A DNA stretch of 64,000 nucleotides, taken from Hyperoodon ampullatus. Lineage: Eukaryota; Chordata; Mammalia; Artiodactyla; Ziphiidae. Position numbers and translations under genes: made by a program. This document shows, in pieces, positions 33,501-43,402 of this stretch. A model generated the notes under the pieces. It did no database searches, was not told the origin of the DNA, and saw only the letters and a list, made by a program, of their open reading frames with translations. Location: contig OX457061.1 of assembly GCA_949752795.1 (NCBI GenBank), positions 7,375,239 through 7,439,238 on the forward strand, read 5' to 3'. Within the stretch, counting starts at the first letter, position 1, and the number at the start of each line of letters is the position of its first letter.

Positions 33501-36500
33501 GCTTCCTCCAGGCCACACAAAGGCAGTTTATCCTCCCACCGGCCCTGCTCTGACTCCCTTCAACTATAATATCACAGAACCTTCCTCGAGGAAGGGGACT
33601 GAAGAGGAAAGGAGACAATGCACGTGGAGGACCTGGCTCAGCGCTGCACGCGCACGCTCCTGTGACCCCAGTCATTGCTTATGGTCCCGACTGGGCCCAG
33701 AGCCTGCGGGGAACAGGGAGAGACAACAGCCTTCGGGGGCTGAGGAGCTACATGCAGAAATGAGGTACCGGGAGGGCCAGAGGGGACCAAGACCAGCTGC
33801 ACCTGGCCTCTGGCATGAGGGACCTAGTCCACTCCAAAGCCCACACCTCTCCCCACTCTGCAGCCTCGGTCCCCACTGCGGACCCCACTCACGTGGTCCT
33901 CAAAGGTCACATCCTCCCTCGACACACCCATGTTGGCCTTGGCGATGCCAGGCTGGATGATCATTTCCCTCAGGAACTGAGAATACAGCTCCCTGTAGGA
34001 GAGAAGAGGGGAGAGGGACGGTCCCCAAAGGTCTCACCCAGGGAGCCCGGAGCACAGCAGCAGCAACAGGAAGTGGGCCGGGCTCACAACACCTGCTCTG
34101 TCTGATACAAAGGGCCTCCCATCATCCCCCTTTGTCAGGGTCTCACCTCTGCTTGGCCAGGATGGAGGTCCATGACGCTCTCTCCAAGGGGAGGTAGTTC
34201 AAGAGAATCTGCAGAGAGAGAGAAGAGCAAAGCTCTGGCGACTCCCCCAGCCCAACCCCGGAAGAAGATGGAGGCTGAGAGGCCTCAAAGAAAACGTCTG
34301 ATAAAGCCCGGAGACAGCAAGATGGGCAAAATAAAACCCAGGAACACAGGCATGGGCTGGGGGCAGCCTCCCCTTTTCTCCCCACTGGCTTCCCCCACCT
34401 TCATCCGGAACCAGCCCTTTCTACTGCATTTCCTCACACAGACTCTTCCAAACGATAATAAAACTCTGTGCTCAAAGGGGTTGGAAACCAGGACACCGGG
34501 GTTCTGCTCCCACCTCAGCGAAAGGCTTTGGGCGAAGCGCAGCCTTTTTTTGTCCCAATAAGCATCACTTCCACTGAGCTGTCTGGACCAGGAAGCAGAG
34601 GGCTTCGCTGGCATTACAAAGTGTTCCATCCCCAAGGGGATCCTGGAGGGGACGCCAAGAGAAACAGAAAACCCAGAACTTCCCAGAAAAGCTTCCTGGG
34701 ACAAGCAAGGAAAGACAGAGAACAGGAGGAAGGGGCCAGGGGTGGGGGCAGCCCATGCAGGAACCCAGGGACTCTCCGCAGAGCAGAAGCTCCACCCCAG
34801 GCACACCCACCTTCCAGCAGAGGCACCGCAGTCCGCCCTCACAGGGGATGCCTGTGGACATAGCAGGCAAAGGTCACGCCCCCGCAGAGTCCCAGAACCC
34901 CCCAGTCCTCCACCTCGGAGCCAGTCGGCAGGGAATGGAGTGGGCAAGAAGTACTTCTTCAAGGATGGTTTTCTGCCAGAAAGATCACTAGACTAGATGC
35001 TAATCCTGTGTGTACTCTCTCTCCGTGCCCCGTCTGGAATGTTCTTTTGAGGATAACACCTTCTCACCCTTGATATTTCTTCCTCAGAGCAGCCTTTACC
35101 AACCACCATCTCTTCCCAAACAAAGTCAGGTCCCTTGACATAAATAATAGCTCCATCACTTCTTCTTCACAACATCCACCACGAATGGGATCGTATAATG
35201 TAATTTGTATATTTATTTAACATCTTTAACCCCTACTACTGGGTAAGCCCCAGAAAGACGAGGACCAAATTTGTCTTACAGTCCCAGTACCTAGCCCAGG
35301 GCATGGCCCACAACAGGTAGTCCATAAGTATCTGTGGAATATAAACAAAGCTATGAATGCTAAGTGTTTTGGGCTTTATGGACATTGTTTCACTTAATCC
35401 TCATTATAGCCCTAGTAAGTAGACAAGATCAGCATCATTGTCCCCATCTTACAGATAAAGAAACTCATCTGTAAAGACAGAGAAATCAAGGACTCACACA
35501 AAGGTCTATCTGACTCTAGAGCCCAACTCAGCAGGCTGCATCCCCTGGGGCCTGGCAGATTCTTCAGCTCAGCACAGATGCCAAAACCCCTCAAGATCTT
35601 CAGGGCCATGTTATAAAGCAGAAACTAACACACCACTGTAAAGCAATTATACTCCAATAAAGATGTTAAAAAATAATAATAAAAAAAAGATCTTCAGGGC
35701 CTAAATATCATTCCTGGACAGAAAGACAAACTTCTCCTGAAATACTGTCATGAACCTCGCTAAAGCAGCTGTTGCTACCATCTCCCCCGTACCGTGAAAA
35801 GGAGTTAATGCCCCCACCTCAGAATCTGCATGAGGATGAAGGGGGCGACTCAAGCATTACTTGCTGACAAAGTTACAAGGGCAGAGCAGTCACAAGAAGC
35901 TACCCAGAACACCTTGGGGTATTCTTAAAGACAAGCAAAAGCCTCTGTGCTGAGAAGTTAACAGACCACGGAGGGCAAAGTCAAAAGCTGCTGGGGTTCA
36001 GCTCCTTCAAGTGAGTGTCTCAAGGCTGGAATCTTACCATTAACCAAAGTTCACTGTTGCCTGAGTTGGCTTTGATCCTAAGCCAGGGATAGAAGCAGGA
36101 ACCACTCTGCAGCTAACCAAATTCTACAAGACAGGAAGCTTGCTGAGGAATGAGGAAAGACCTGACCTCGGCTCACAAAGTCTCCCCTCTGCCCTCCAGT
36201 TACTGTCAGGAAGCAATCAGCATCATTTATAGGCCAATAAGCACCCTGTCTAAGGCCTACAGGCATGCTAACTGTGGCCGCCACTGCTCCAGGAACCCCC
36301 TCCAAGCTCAGGGTAGTCACTGGTTTGTTCAGCTCCACAGAAACTGGAGATGGCCCCAAAAGGCAGGCTGGCCCCCAGAACTGGCCAGGTGTGGCCTTGG
36401 GCACCTCCCCCTCCATCTTAGTCACAACGCTGCTCTAGGAAAACCCTGGAGACGGAGAGCTGCCTCTTACCACTAAAACTGAGTTCCTGAAGCTTTTCCA

Positions 36501-37674
36501 AGGCAATCGTGGGCTCCTTCAGGACATCCTGGAAATCTGCAATCCTAGAAGGAGGGAGGGGGAGGCAAATGAAGCACAACCAAACCCCAAGATGACAGGC
36601 TTAGCGACCACTCCTAAAGCCCCCAGCTCCCTTACACCACCAGTCTCCAACCTGTTCCTCCCTCACCTTCGGGACATAAAGATGGCAAAGCTCAAGCAAA
36701 ACCTGGCCAAAGGCAGCTTTGGAAAACCAGAGATCACTTTTTCCTCTAAGCCCAGAAATGTAGAGATATTCTTGTCTAGAGGTTCTCAAATGAGTACCAT
36801 GAAATTAGACACATTCTAATATTCAGTGAGCTGGCATTTATAGGGCACTTCCTGCTGACCAGGCCCAACACACTGCTGCTATCTGAACTCAAAAAACCCT
36901 AGGAATCAGGAGTAATTTGATCTGTAGACAAGGACCTGTGTAATCAGCATTCCAAGCTCAAATATATAACCATTAGAAGACCTCTGGGCCTGCCCGCAGG
37001 CAAGGACAAAAGGTTTACAAAACAAGTCCTGCACCAAGGGGGGAAAGTGGGGGGAGGGGGATGAATTGGGAGGTTGGGATTGACATATATACACTAATAT
37101 ATAAAATAGATAACTAATAAGAACCTGCTGTATAAAAAGTAAAAAAAAACAAAAAAAAAAAGTCCTGGAGGAAAACTGAAGAGTGAGCAAAATTAGCCAA
37201 CGCTGTAGGATTTGGCCTGAGGAGAGAACAAACTGGAGAATCCAGGTTTTCTAGCATTTCTAGTAAGAAAAGGACACGTGGGACGGGGAGCATCTGGATA
37301 GACTAGGGTACTGGGGCAAAGGGTTAACAAGGGAAAAAAGGACAGGAGGTGGGGGTGAGATCGGGCATCGAGGCCCTGGAAGAGGAAGACACCAGGGGAA
37401 GGTATCCAGGGTGAGGAAGAGACAGAAAGAGAGAAAAGGGGCGACACCGAGGGGCAGGAGAGGTGTCCACGCTCCGTGCCCCCCTCAGGCCCACAGCAAA
37501 GAGGTTGGAAAGTGGGCGCCCAAAACCTTCTGCCAGGGGCGGGTGGGGGGGGTGTCTCGGTTCACGGCCGCATCCGCGCGCCCCCTCCGCAGGTCAGAAG
37601 GGGCAACCTGGCCAGGAGCGGCCTGGCTGGTCTGCCCCAGTGGCCCCTTACCGGCTCTTGTGCAGACTCGACAT
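24595..37674 (-). CDS. TBC1D13: TBC1D13, Rab GTPase-activating protein
   Basis: A TBC-domain Rab GAP, reported to act on Rab35 and GLUT4 traffic. Twelve exons in gene order: 37674-37652, 36544-36471, 34851-34811, 34208-34147, 33992-33893, 33026-32944, 30933-30774, 27939-27729, 27222-27059, 25950-25790, 25608-25551 and 24660-24595 (TAG). They total 1203 nt, 400 aa, the human length. TBC signatures are all present: RxxxW (RCLCW, exon 3), the arginine-finger motif IxxDxxR (IDKDVR, across exons 6-7) and the glutamine-finger motif YxQGxN (YVQGMN, exon 8). The domain fills most of the protein. The ATG has a good context (ACACCATGT). The codon split between exons 10 and 11 (AT|A) gives Ile where human has Met (recalled). 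Divergent from ZER1; no defects are seen. Confidence 0.97.
24825..24863. repeat. 39-bp direct duplication, copy 2
   Basis: Identical over 39 bp to 22563-22601, in the same orientation, 2.26 kb away. Confidence 0.95.
25295..25357. repeat. 63-nt near-perfect palindrome
   Basis: Two perfect 30-bp inverted arms (25295-25324 and 25328-25357) flank a 3-nt spacer GCT. The right arm continues smoothly into MIR-like text ('actcaaggccacaccacac'), so it is probably the original and the left arm the copy. Confidence 0.97.
25951..27058 (-). other. TBC1D13 intron 9
   Basis: One CHR-2 SINE (26320-26537). The remainder is unique or too diverged to recognise. Confidence 0.65.
26320..26537 (-). mobile_element. 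CHR-2 SINE, antisense relative to the plus strand
   Basis: Poly-T with CT interruptions, then 'gctgtacgcgggcctctcac' to 'ccaccagggaagccc'. It lies in the same orientation as TBC1D13. The flanking duplication is unclear. Confidence 0.9.
27223..27728 (-). other. TBC1D13 intron 8
   Basis: AT-rich middle. A diverged MIR-like patch ('ccattatctgacagcaaatg') lies near 27637. Nothing else is seen. Confidence 0.55.
28130..28355 (+). mobile_element. L1 3'-UTR fragment, sense
   Basis: 'ggggcatgagggaactttct' and 'acatgggtgtatacata', then a terminal 'tatacttcaattaaaaaaa', match the end of older mammalian L1 copies. Confidence 0.7.
30190..30600. mobile_element. L2-like LINE fragment
   Basis: 'aaatgtcacttcctcaggga' next to 'agtcttccctgatgccc' is typical of mammalian L2. 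Assigned from memory. Confidence 0.55.
31412..31618 (+). mobile_element. CHR-2 SINE with a short internal deletion, sense
   Basis: 'agggcttccctggtggcgca' to an AAAT-rich tail. The 'ggagcctgtgctcc' block seen in other copies is missing. Target-site duplication aaaat(a/g)tatgtact at about 31397-31411 and 31619-31632. Confidence 0.92.
32180..32690. mobile_element. L2-like LINE fragment
   Basis: 'ctccttaaggagaggggcca' and a terminal 'caatatttgctgaaggaagg' resemble L2 3' ends. Family assigned from memory. Confidence 0.5.
32733..32759. repeat. 3 x 9-bp tandem repeat
   Basis: Three exact copies of gggcactca, in TBC1D13 intron 6. Confidence 0.95.
33027..33892 (-). other. TBC1D13 intron 5, nothing specific
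   Basis: L2-like end near 33290-33360 ('tgctgaatgaatgaatattg'). Otherwise unrecognised. Confidence 0.5.
34209..34810 (-). other. TBC1D13 intron 3, nothing seen
   Basis: Unique-looking sequence; no repeat recognised apart from a possible MIR patch near 34490-34540. Confidence 0.5.
34852..36470 (-). other. TBC1D13 intron 2
   Basis: Carries a tiny L1 tail insertion (35608-35686) and MIR-like sequence near 35340-35560. Nothing else is recognised. Confidence 0.6.
35608..35686 (+). mobile_element. 79-bp L1 3'-tail insertion with target-site duplication
   Basis: 'gtaaagcaattatactccaa' and an A-rich tail are the terminal bases of artiodactyl L1s. A perfect 15-bp duplication, aagatcttcagggcc, flanks it (35593-35607, 35687-35701). 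It is severely 5'-truncated. Confidence 0.85.
36545..37651 (-). other. TBC1D13 intron 1
   Basis: Contains an L1 tail (37032-37160). The last 100 bp before exon 1 belong to the CpG island. Confidence 0.65.
37032..37160 (+). mobile_element. L1 3'-tail insertion
   Basis: 'ggggatgaattgggaggttg' and 'tataaaatagataactaata' match the end of artiodactyl/cetacean L1. The flanking repeat aagtcctg occurs at about 37023 and 37161. Confidence 0.75.
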
Positions 37675-37706
37675 GGTGTTGACTTCCGGATCCCCCCGCT
37701 GCCGCT

Positions 37707-37743
<37 letters not shown>

Positions 37744-37990
37744 GCGCCGCCGCCAGCGCCGCCGCCCGCGCCGCCCGCGCCGCCGCCCCTCAGGGACGCG
37801 GGGCGCTGGGCAAAGGCCTCCGACCGGAAACTCAGCCTCAGGCGCGCGCGTTCTGCTCCGCCCCGCCCCGTTCACGTGCCACCCCTTCTCCGCTCTGCCG
37901 TCTGGCGGCGCGGCGGGGTGGGCGGGGCAAGAGAACGTCGGGAACACGGCCCCGCCTCCGCTCCCCCACCTACGAGGCCCGCGGACCTAG
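37550..37990 (-). promoter_or_regulatory. TBC1D13 CpG island and promoter
   Basis: CpG-dense with GC boxes (ccccgcccc near 37861) and an E-box CACGTG (near 37874). An ETS-type CCGGAAGT lies just upstream of the ATG. No TATA box. Transcription runs on the minus strand. Confidence 0.75.
37698..37789 (-). repeat. GGC trinucleotide repeat in the TBC1D13 5' leader region
   Basis: The longest pure block is 12 units (GCC on plus, 37707-37742), followed by interrupted units to about 37789. It starts about 25 bp upstream of the start codon, so it is probably 5' UTR. Confidence 0.9.
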
Positions 37991-38463
37991 TGGTCCAAGT
38001 TTGAGGTCGCGCAGGTGATCGTGCAGTCTATGCTCCCTAAAGCTATTCCTTGACCTTTCCTGGGCCTCAGCTTCCATCTAGGCAGTATACCTGTCACCTT
38101 GTCCTCTTCCTTACACGTTCCTCACCTGCAATAAGCTATTGAGTTATCGTTTCAGGGATGTAGACCTTCCCTACTAAACTATACAAGGCCTTCCGGTTGG
38201 TCTTTTCACTGCTGAACCCTCGACGCCTATAGCTGTGACTGCACAGAGCAGATGGTTCAGTAAACATTGGATGGAAGAGCAGGACTACAGTTCAGTGTTT
38301 CCTTGACTTTTGGATTTCATGAACATGAAATTTATCATCATATCAGGACAATAGAAAAGGAAAGCCCAAATTTCAGGATCCTTCCCAAGAAAAAACAGTT
38401 GGCAGCCTCACAATGATTTTTCTCTACACCTATATGTGCATATGTGCATAATTGTCCTTATTT

Positions 38464-39097
38464 TTTTTTGAGAAGGGAAATTTTATTTATTTTATGTTTG
38501 GCTGCGTTGGGTCTTCATTGTTGCACTCAGCCAGCTGGGCTGCTCCTCGTTGCAGTGCCCGGGCTTCTCCTTGCAGTGGCTTCTCCTTTCGTGGAGCACA
38601 CGCTCTAGGTGCTCGGCCTCAGTAGTTGTGATGTGCAGGCTTCAGTAGTTGTTGCTCGCGGGCTCTAGAGCGCAGGCTCAGTAGTTGTGGCGCACGGGCT
38701 TAGTTGCTCCGCGGCACGTGGGATCTTCCCAGATCGGGGATCAAACACTTGTCCCCTGCATTGGCAGGCAGATTTTTTTTTTAAATAAATTTATTTACTT
38801 ATTTTTGGCTGTGTTGGGTCTTTGTTGCTGCGCATGGGCTTTTTAGCTGCGGCAAGCGGGGGCTACTCTTCATTGCAGTGCTTTCTTTTGTTGCAGAGCA
38901 GGGGGTCTAGGAGCGCGGGCTTCAGTAGTTGCAGCACATAGGCTCAGTAGTTGTGGCTCACGGGCTCTGGAGTGCAGTCTCAGTAGTTGTGGCACACAGG
39001 CTTAGTTGTTCCGCAGCACGTGGGATCTTCCCGGACCAGGGCTCGAACCCCTGCATTGGTAGGCGGATTCTCAACCACTGCACCACCAGGGAACTCC
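38464..39097 (-). mobile_element. Dimeric long CHR-type SINE, antisense
   Basis: Monomer 1 (about 38464-38772) breaks off at 'ggcaggcagatt' and runs straight into the poly-T of monomer 2 (38773-39097), which is complete. The duplication tgtccttattt flanks the pair (38453-38463, 39098-39108). Confidence 0.85.
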
Positions 39098-39108
39098 TGT
39101 CCTTATTT

Positions 39109-39319
39109 ATTTATTTATTTATTTTTGCGGTACGTGGGCCTCTCACTGTTGTGGCCTCTCCCATTACGGAGCACAGGCTCCGGACGCGCAGGCTCAGCGG
39201 CCATGGCTCACGGGCCCAGCCGCTCTGCGGCATGTGGGATCTTCCCGTTCCGGGGCACGAACCCGTGTCCCCTGCATCGGCAGGCGGACTCTCAACCACT
39301 GCGCCACCAGGGAAGCCCT
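39109..39319 (-). mobile_element. CHR-2 SINE inserted in the dimer's target-site duplication
   Basis: Starts 'gcggtacgtgggcctctcac' after an ATTT tail and ends 'ccaccagggaagccc'. A third copy of (cc)tgtccttattt follows at about 39320. Confidence 0.9.
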
Positions 39320-40441
39320 CCTGTCCTTATTTTTTAAATTTCTCCACAGATCGGTGAAAAGTTTATCACTGGACTGTATAATCTCAAATCCCCCTCCAGC
39401 TCTCAGCTGCTGCCCACCAGAATTTCACTACTCCATGGAGCAAGCACAGGGACACCTGTTCCTTTATTCACTCATCCCACAATTTCTGCTCCCACTGTGT
39501 GCTAGGTACTGTGCTAAATGTTTCTTCAGAATACAAAGATTATGTTCCTTTGCATGAAATATAAGAAATGAATAAATGTTGACTTATTGCACAACAGGAC
39601 AAGAATTTTTTCCAGGTTAAAAAAAAAATACCACCAGCCCTTTGAAAGATTGACTAGGAAGACAGGGAAAAACACAAACAACGTGTTAAGAAAAAAAAGA
39701 CAAAAAAAAGACACACACAAAAAAAAGGAAAGAAAAAAAAGACAGCTGGCTATCATTCGGAAAAAAATAAAGGTCTGTTCTTACCTGACATCTGACAGGA
39801 AAGTAAATTCTGAATGAATGAAAGCTCTGCAAGGGAAAAAACCTATGGGATTAGAAGGAAAAATATATAGAAAAATGTTTAGAATCTTGCAGAAGGAAGA
39901 CACAAGGCCCAGAAGCCATGAAATATAAGACAGATATATAACTACCTAAAATTTTCAGTCTCTAAATGGTAAAGGAAAAGACAAGCATCAACAGGGGAAA
40001 ATATATGTACCCTTTATGATAAAGGGTTAATCTCCCTAATGTATAGAGAGTTCTTAAATCAACAAGAAAAAGACAAACACTCCAAGAAGAAAAAAAAAAA
40101 GTATTCAGTCATTCAAGAAATGTATTGAGTGCCTACGACGTGCCAGGTATGTCCTAGGTATTGGGAATTTAGTAGTGAATAAAAGACAAAAATCTCTGCC
40201 TTCGAAGCATTGACGTTTTAGTGAGGGGAGTTAGACGTTAAATAAGGTAAATAAGTAAACTAAATGGTACATCAGATGGTGATAAATTCCGACAGGGGAA
40301 AATAAAACAGGAGTGGGCAGCGGGAAGGGCTGCAATTTTATATAGGGGGTCAGGAAAACTGCTCTGAGGTGATGTCTAAGCAAACACCTGAAGGAGGTAA
40401 GACAACAAAGCTTATAAGCAGACACTTCAAAGAAGAAATGG

Positions 40442-40768
40442 GACTTCCCTGGTGGCACAGTGGTTAAGAAGCCGCCTGCCAATGCAGGGGACATGGGCTC
40501 GAGCCCTGGTCCGGGAAGATCCCACATGCAGCGGAGCAACTAAGCCTGTGCGCCACAACTACTGAGCCCATGTGCCACAACTACTGAAGCCTGCGCGCCT
40601 AGAGTCTGTGCTACACAAGAGAAGCCACTGCAATGAGAAGCCCGCGCACCGCAACGAAGAGTAGCCCCCGCTCGTCACAACTAGAGAAAGCCTGCGTGCA
40701 GCAACGAAGACCCAACGCAGCCAAAAATAAATAAATAAATAAATTTCTTTTAAAAATAAATAAATAAA
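40442..40768 (+). mobile_element. Long CHR-type SINE, sense
   Basis: 'gggacttccctggtggcaca' to 'cagccaaaaataaataaata'. The flanking duplication is not clear. Confidence 0.88.
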
Positions 40769-41043
40769 AATGTCTCGCTAGAACCTGAAATAACAATAAA
40801 TTGGACTAATACTCAGAGGAATATGAATTGAACAACCATATTGTGCCTCTTGGTCTGGGAAAAGTCATAAGTATTTATTGCACCCACCATCACTAGGTTG
40901 TAGAGAAACAGACCTCTCTCAAACAGCTTTAAAGAGAGTTAACCTGTACAGACTTTTCACAGAGCAATTTGACAAGCACTAATAAAATTTTTTCAACTTT
41001 TTATATTGAAATATTATAGGTTCTCCCCAGTGGTTTCTTTTTT

Positions 41044-41180
41044 CTTCTTCTTCTTTTTTTTTTTTTTTTTTTGGCTGTGCTGCGCAGCTTGCAGGATCTT
41101 AGTTCCCCAATCAAAGATCGAACTCAGGCCCTCAGCAGTGAAAGCATGGAGTCCTAACCCCTGAACCGCCAGGGAATTCC
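41044..41180 (-). mobile_element. Short tRNA-derived SINE, antisense
   Basis: Poly-T to 'gaaccgccagggaattcc'. Imperfect duplication a(g/c)tggtttc at about 41029 and 41181. Confidence 0.85.
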
Positions 41181-41905
41181 ACTGGTTTCATTTTAATACA
41201 ATTTTACCCACTTTTGGATATAATTGATGTTGCATAAACTACACGTATTTAAAGTGTACACTTTTATAGGTTTAGACATGTATGTAGCTGTGAAACCACA
41301 ATTAAAATAATAAACACATCCATTGCCCCCAAAATTCCTCCTGCCCTTTTGTATCTCTTCCCTTCTTCCTCTTTTTGTACATCCCACCCCACCTCCATAC
41401 CCAGGCAACCACTGGCCTGCTTTCCGTTGCTATAGATTAGTTTGCGTTTTCTAGAATTGTTGATTTTTTTAATCTGGCTCCTTTCACTAAGCATACTTAT
41501 TCTAAGATTTGTACATGTTGTAGCATGTATCAGCACAACATTCAACTATGAATCAACCATAGTTTATCCACTCATCTAGGCTGAACATTTGGGTTGTTTC
41601 CATTTTTTGGCTATTACACTTAAAGCTGCTATGAACATTCATGCGCAAGTCTTTATATGTACATATATTTTCTTCTCTCTTGGAGTGGAATGGCTGGATG
41701 AATTTTAAAACTTCAAACTGCTAAACCATTTTCCAAAATGGTTGTATCATTTTACACCCACACCAGAAGTGTATGAATGTTTCTGTTGTACTATGCCCTC
41801 ACCAATACTTAGTGTGGTCGGTTTTTTTTATTTTACACATTCTAGTAGGTATGTAATGGTATTTTATTGTTGTTCTAATATGCGTTTCCTTAAAGACTAA
41901 TCACA

Positions 41906-42116
41906 GGGACTTCCCCGGTGGTCCAGGGGTAAAGAATCCGCCTTCCAATGCAGGGGACACGGGTTCAATACCAGGTCGCAGAACTAGGACCCTACATGCC
42001 ATGGGGCAACTAAGCCCGCGCGCCACGACTAGGGAGAAGCTGGCACACCGCAACTAGAGAGAAGCCCAGGCACGGCTACTAACACACCCTACGCAGCCAA
42101 AAAAAAAAAAAAAAAA
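41906..42116 (+). mobile_element. CHR-type SINE, sense
   Basis: 'gggacttccccggtggtcca' to a pure A tail. Target-site duplication aagactaatcaca at about 41893-41905 and 42118-42130. Confidence 0.9.
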
Positions 42117-43229
42117 AAGACTAATCACATTGAGCATCTTTTCATGTGTTTGTCATCTATATATCTTCTTTGGGGAAGTTATCTGTTCAAATCTATTTCC
42201 CTTTTTTTAATTGAATTGCTTATTTTCTTATTGAAATTGAGTTTTGGGAATTCTTTAGATTTTTCTGGACGCACATCTTTTTTATTTTAACTGTGGCAAA
42301 ATGAACATAACATAAAATTTACCATCCTAACCACTTCTAATTATACAATTCAGTAGTGTTAAGTACACTCACATTGCTGTGCATCTAATATCCAGAACTC
42401 TTTTCATCCTGCAAAATTGAAACTCTACACCCACTAAACAGCTTCCCATTCTCCCTCCCCAAGCCTCTAGCAACCTCCATTCTACTTTCTGTCCCTATGA
42501 ATTTGACTACTCTAGGTATCTCACATAAATGAGATAATACAGTATTTATCTTTTTTTTGTGACTGGCTTATTTCATTTAGTATAATGTCCTCAAGGTTCA
42601 TCCATGTTTCCACATGAGTCAGAATTTCCTTCTTTTTTAAGGCTGAATAATACTTAATGTTTTGTTTATCCATTCATCCATCAATGGACACTTGGGTTGC
42701 TTCCACTTTTGGGCTATTGCAAATAATGCTGCTATGAACATGGGTATACAAATATCTCTTCAAGACCCTGTTTTCAATGCTTTTGGGTATATACGCAGAA
42801 GGTGAATTGCTGGACCATATGGCAATCCTATTCTTAATTTTTTGAGAAACTGCCATACTATTTTCCATAATGGCTATACCCATTTACATTTTCACCAACA
42901 GTGCATAGTGTTTCAATTTCTCCACATCTTCACCAACACTTGTTATTTTCTATTTTTATGATCATAGTCATTTTAATGGGTATGAGGTGGTATGTCTTTT
43001 TAAAATATATGATTTGCAGATATTTTCTTGTGGTTTGTGGCTTGCCATTATATACTCTTAACAGTTTTTTTTTCAAAGAGCATTAGTTCCTAATTTTGAT
43101 AAAGTCCGCACTCCCTTTGATGTCATATCCTTCAAACTTTTACATACTCTGATATCACAAAGATTTTCTCCTACATGTTTTATAGTTTTAGGTTCTACAT
43201 TTAGATCTATTATCTATTTTAAAATGTTC

Positions 43230-43402
43230 ACTTTTTTTTTTTTTTTCCTGCGTTACGCGGGCCTCTCACTGCCGTGGCCTCTCCCGCTGCGGAGCATGGC
43301 ACGGGCCCAGCTGCTCCGCAGGATCCTCCCGGACCGGGGCACGAACCCATGTCCCCTGCATCAGCAGGCAGACTCTCAACCACTGCGCCACCAGGGAAGC
43401 CC
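43230..43402 (-). mobile_element. CHR-2 SINE with internal deletion, antisense
   Basis: Poly-T and 'gcgttacgcgggcctctcac' to 'ccaccagggaagccc'. Parts of the middle found in other copies are absent. Confidence 0.88.

Noticed and set aside
37411..38004. Long plus-strand frames with poly-Arg or poly-Pro
   Set aside because: They translate the GCC repeat in the TBC1D13 5' region on the wrong strand; composition alone keeps them open.
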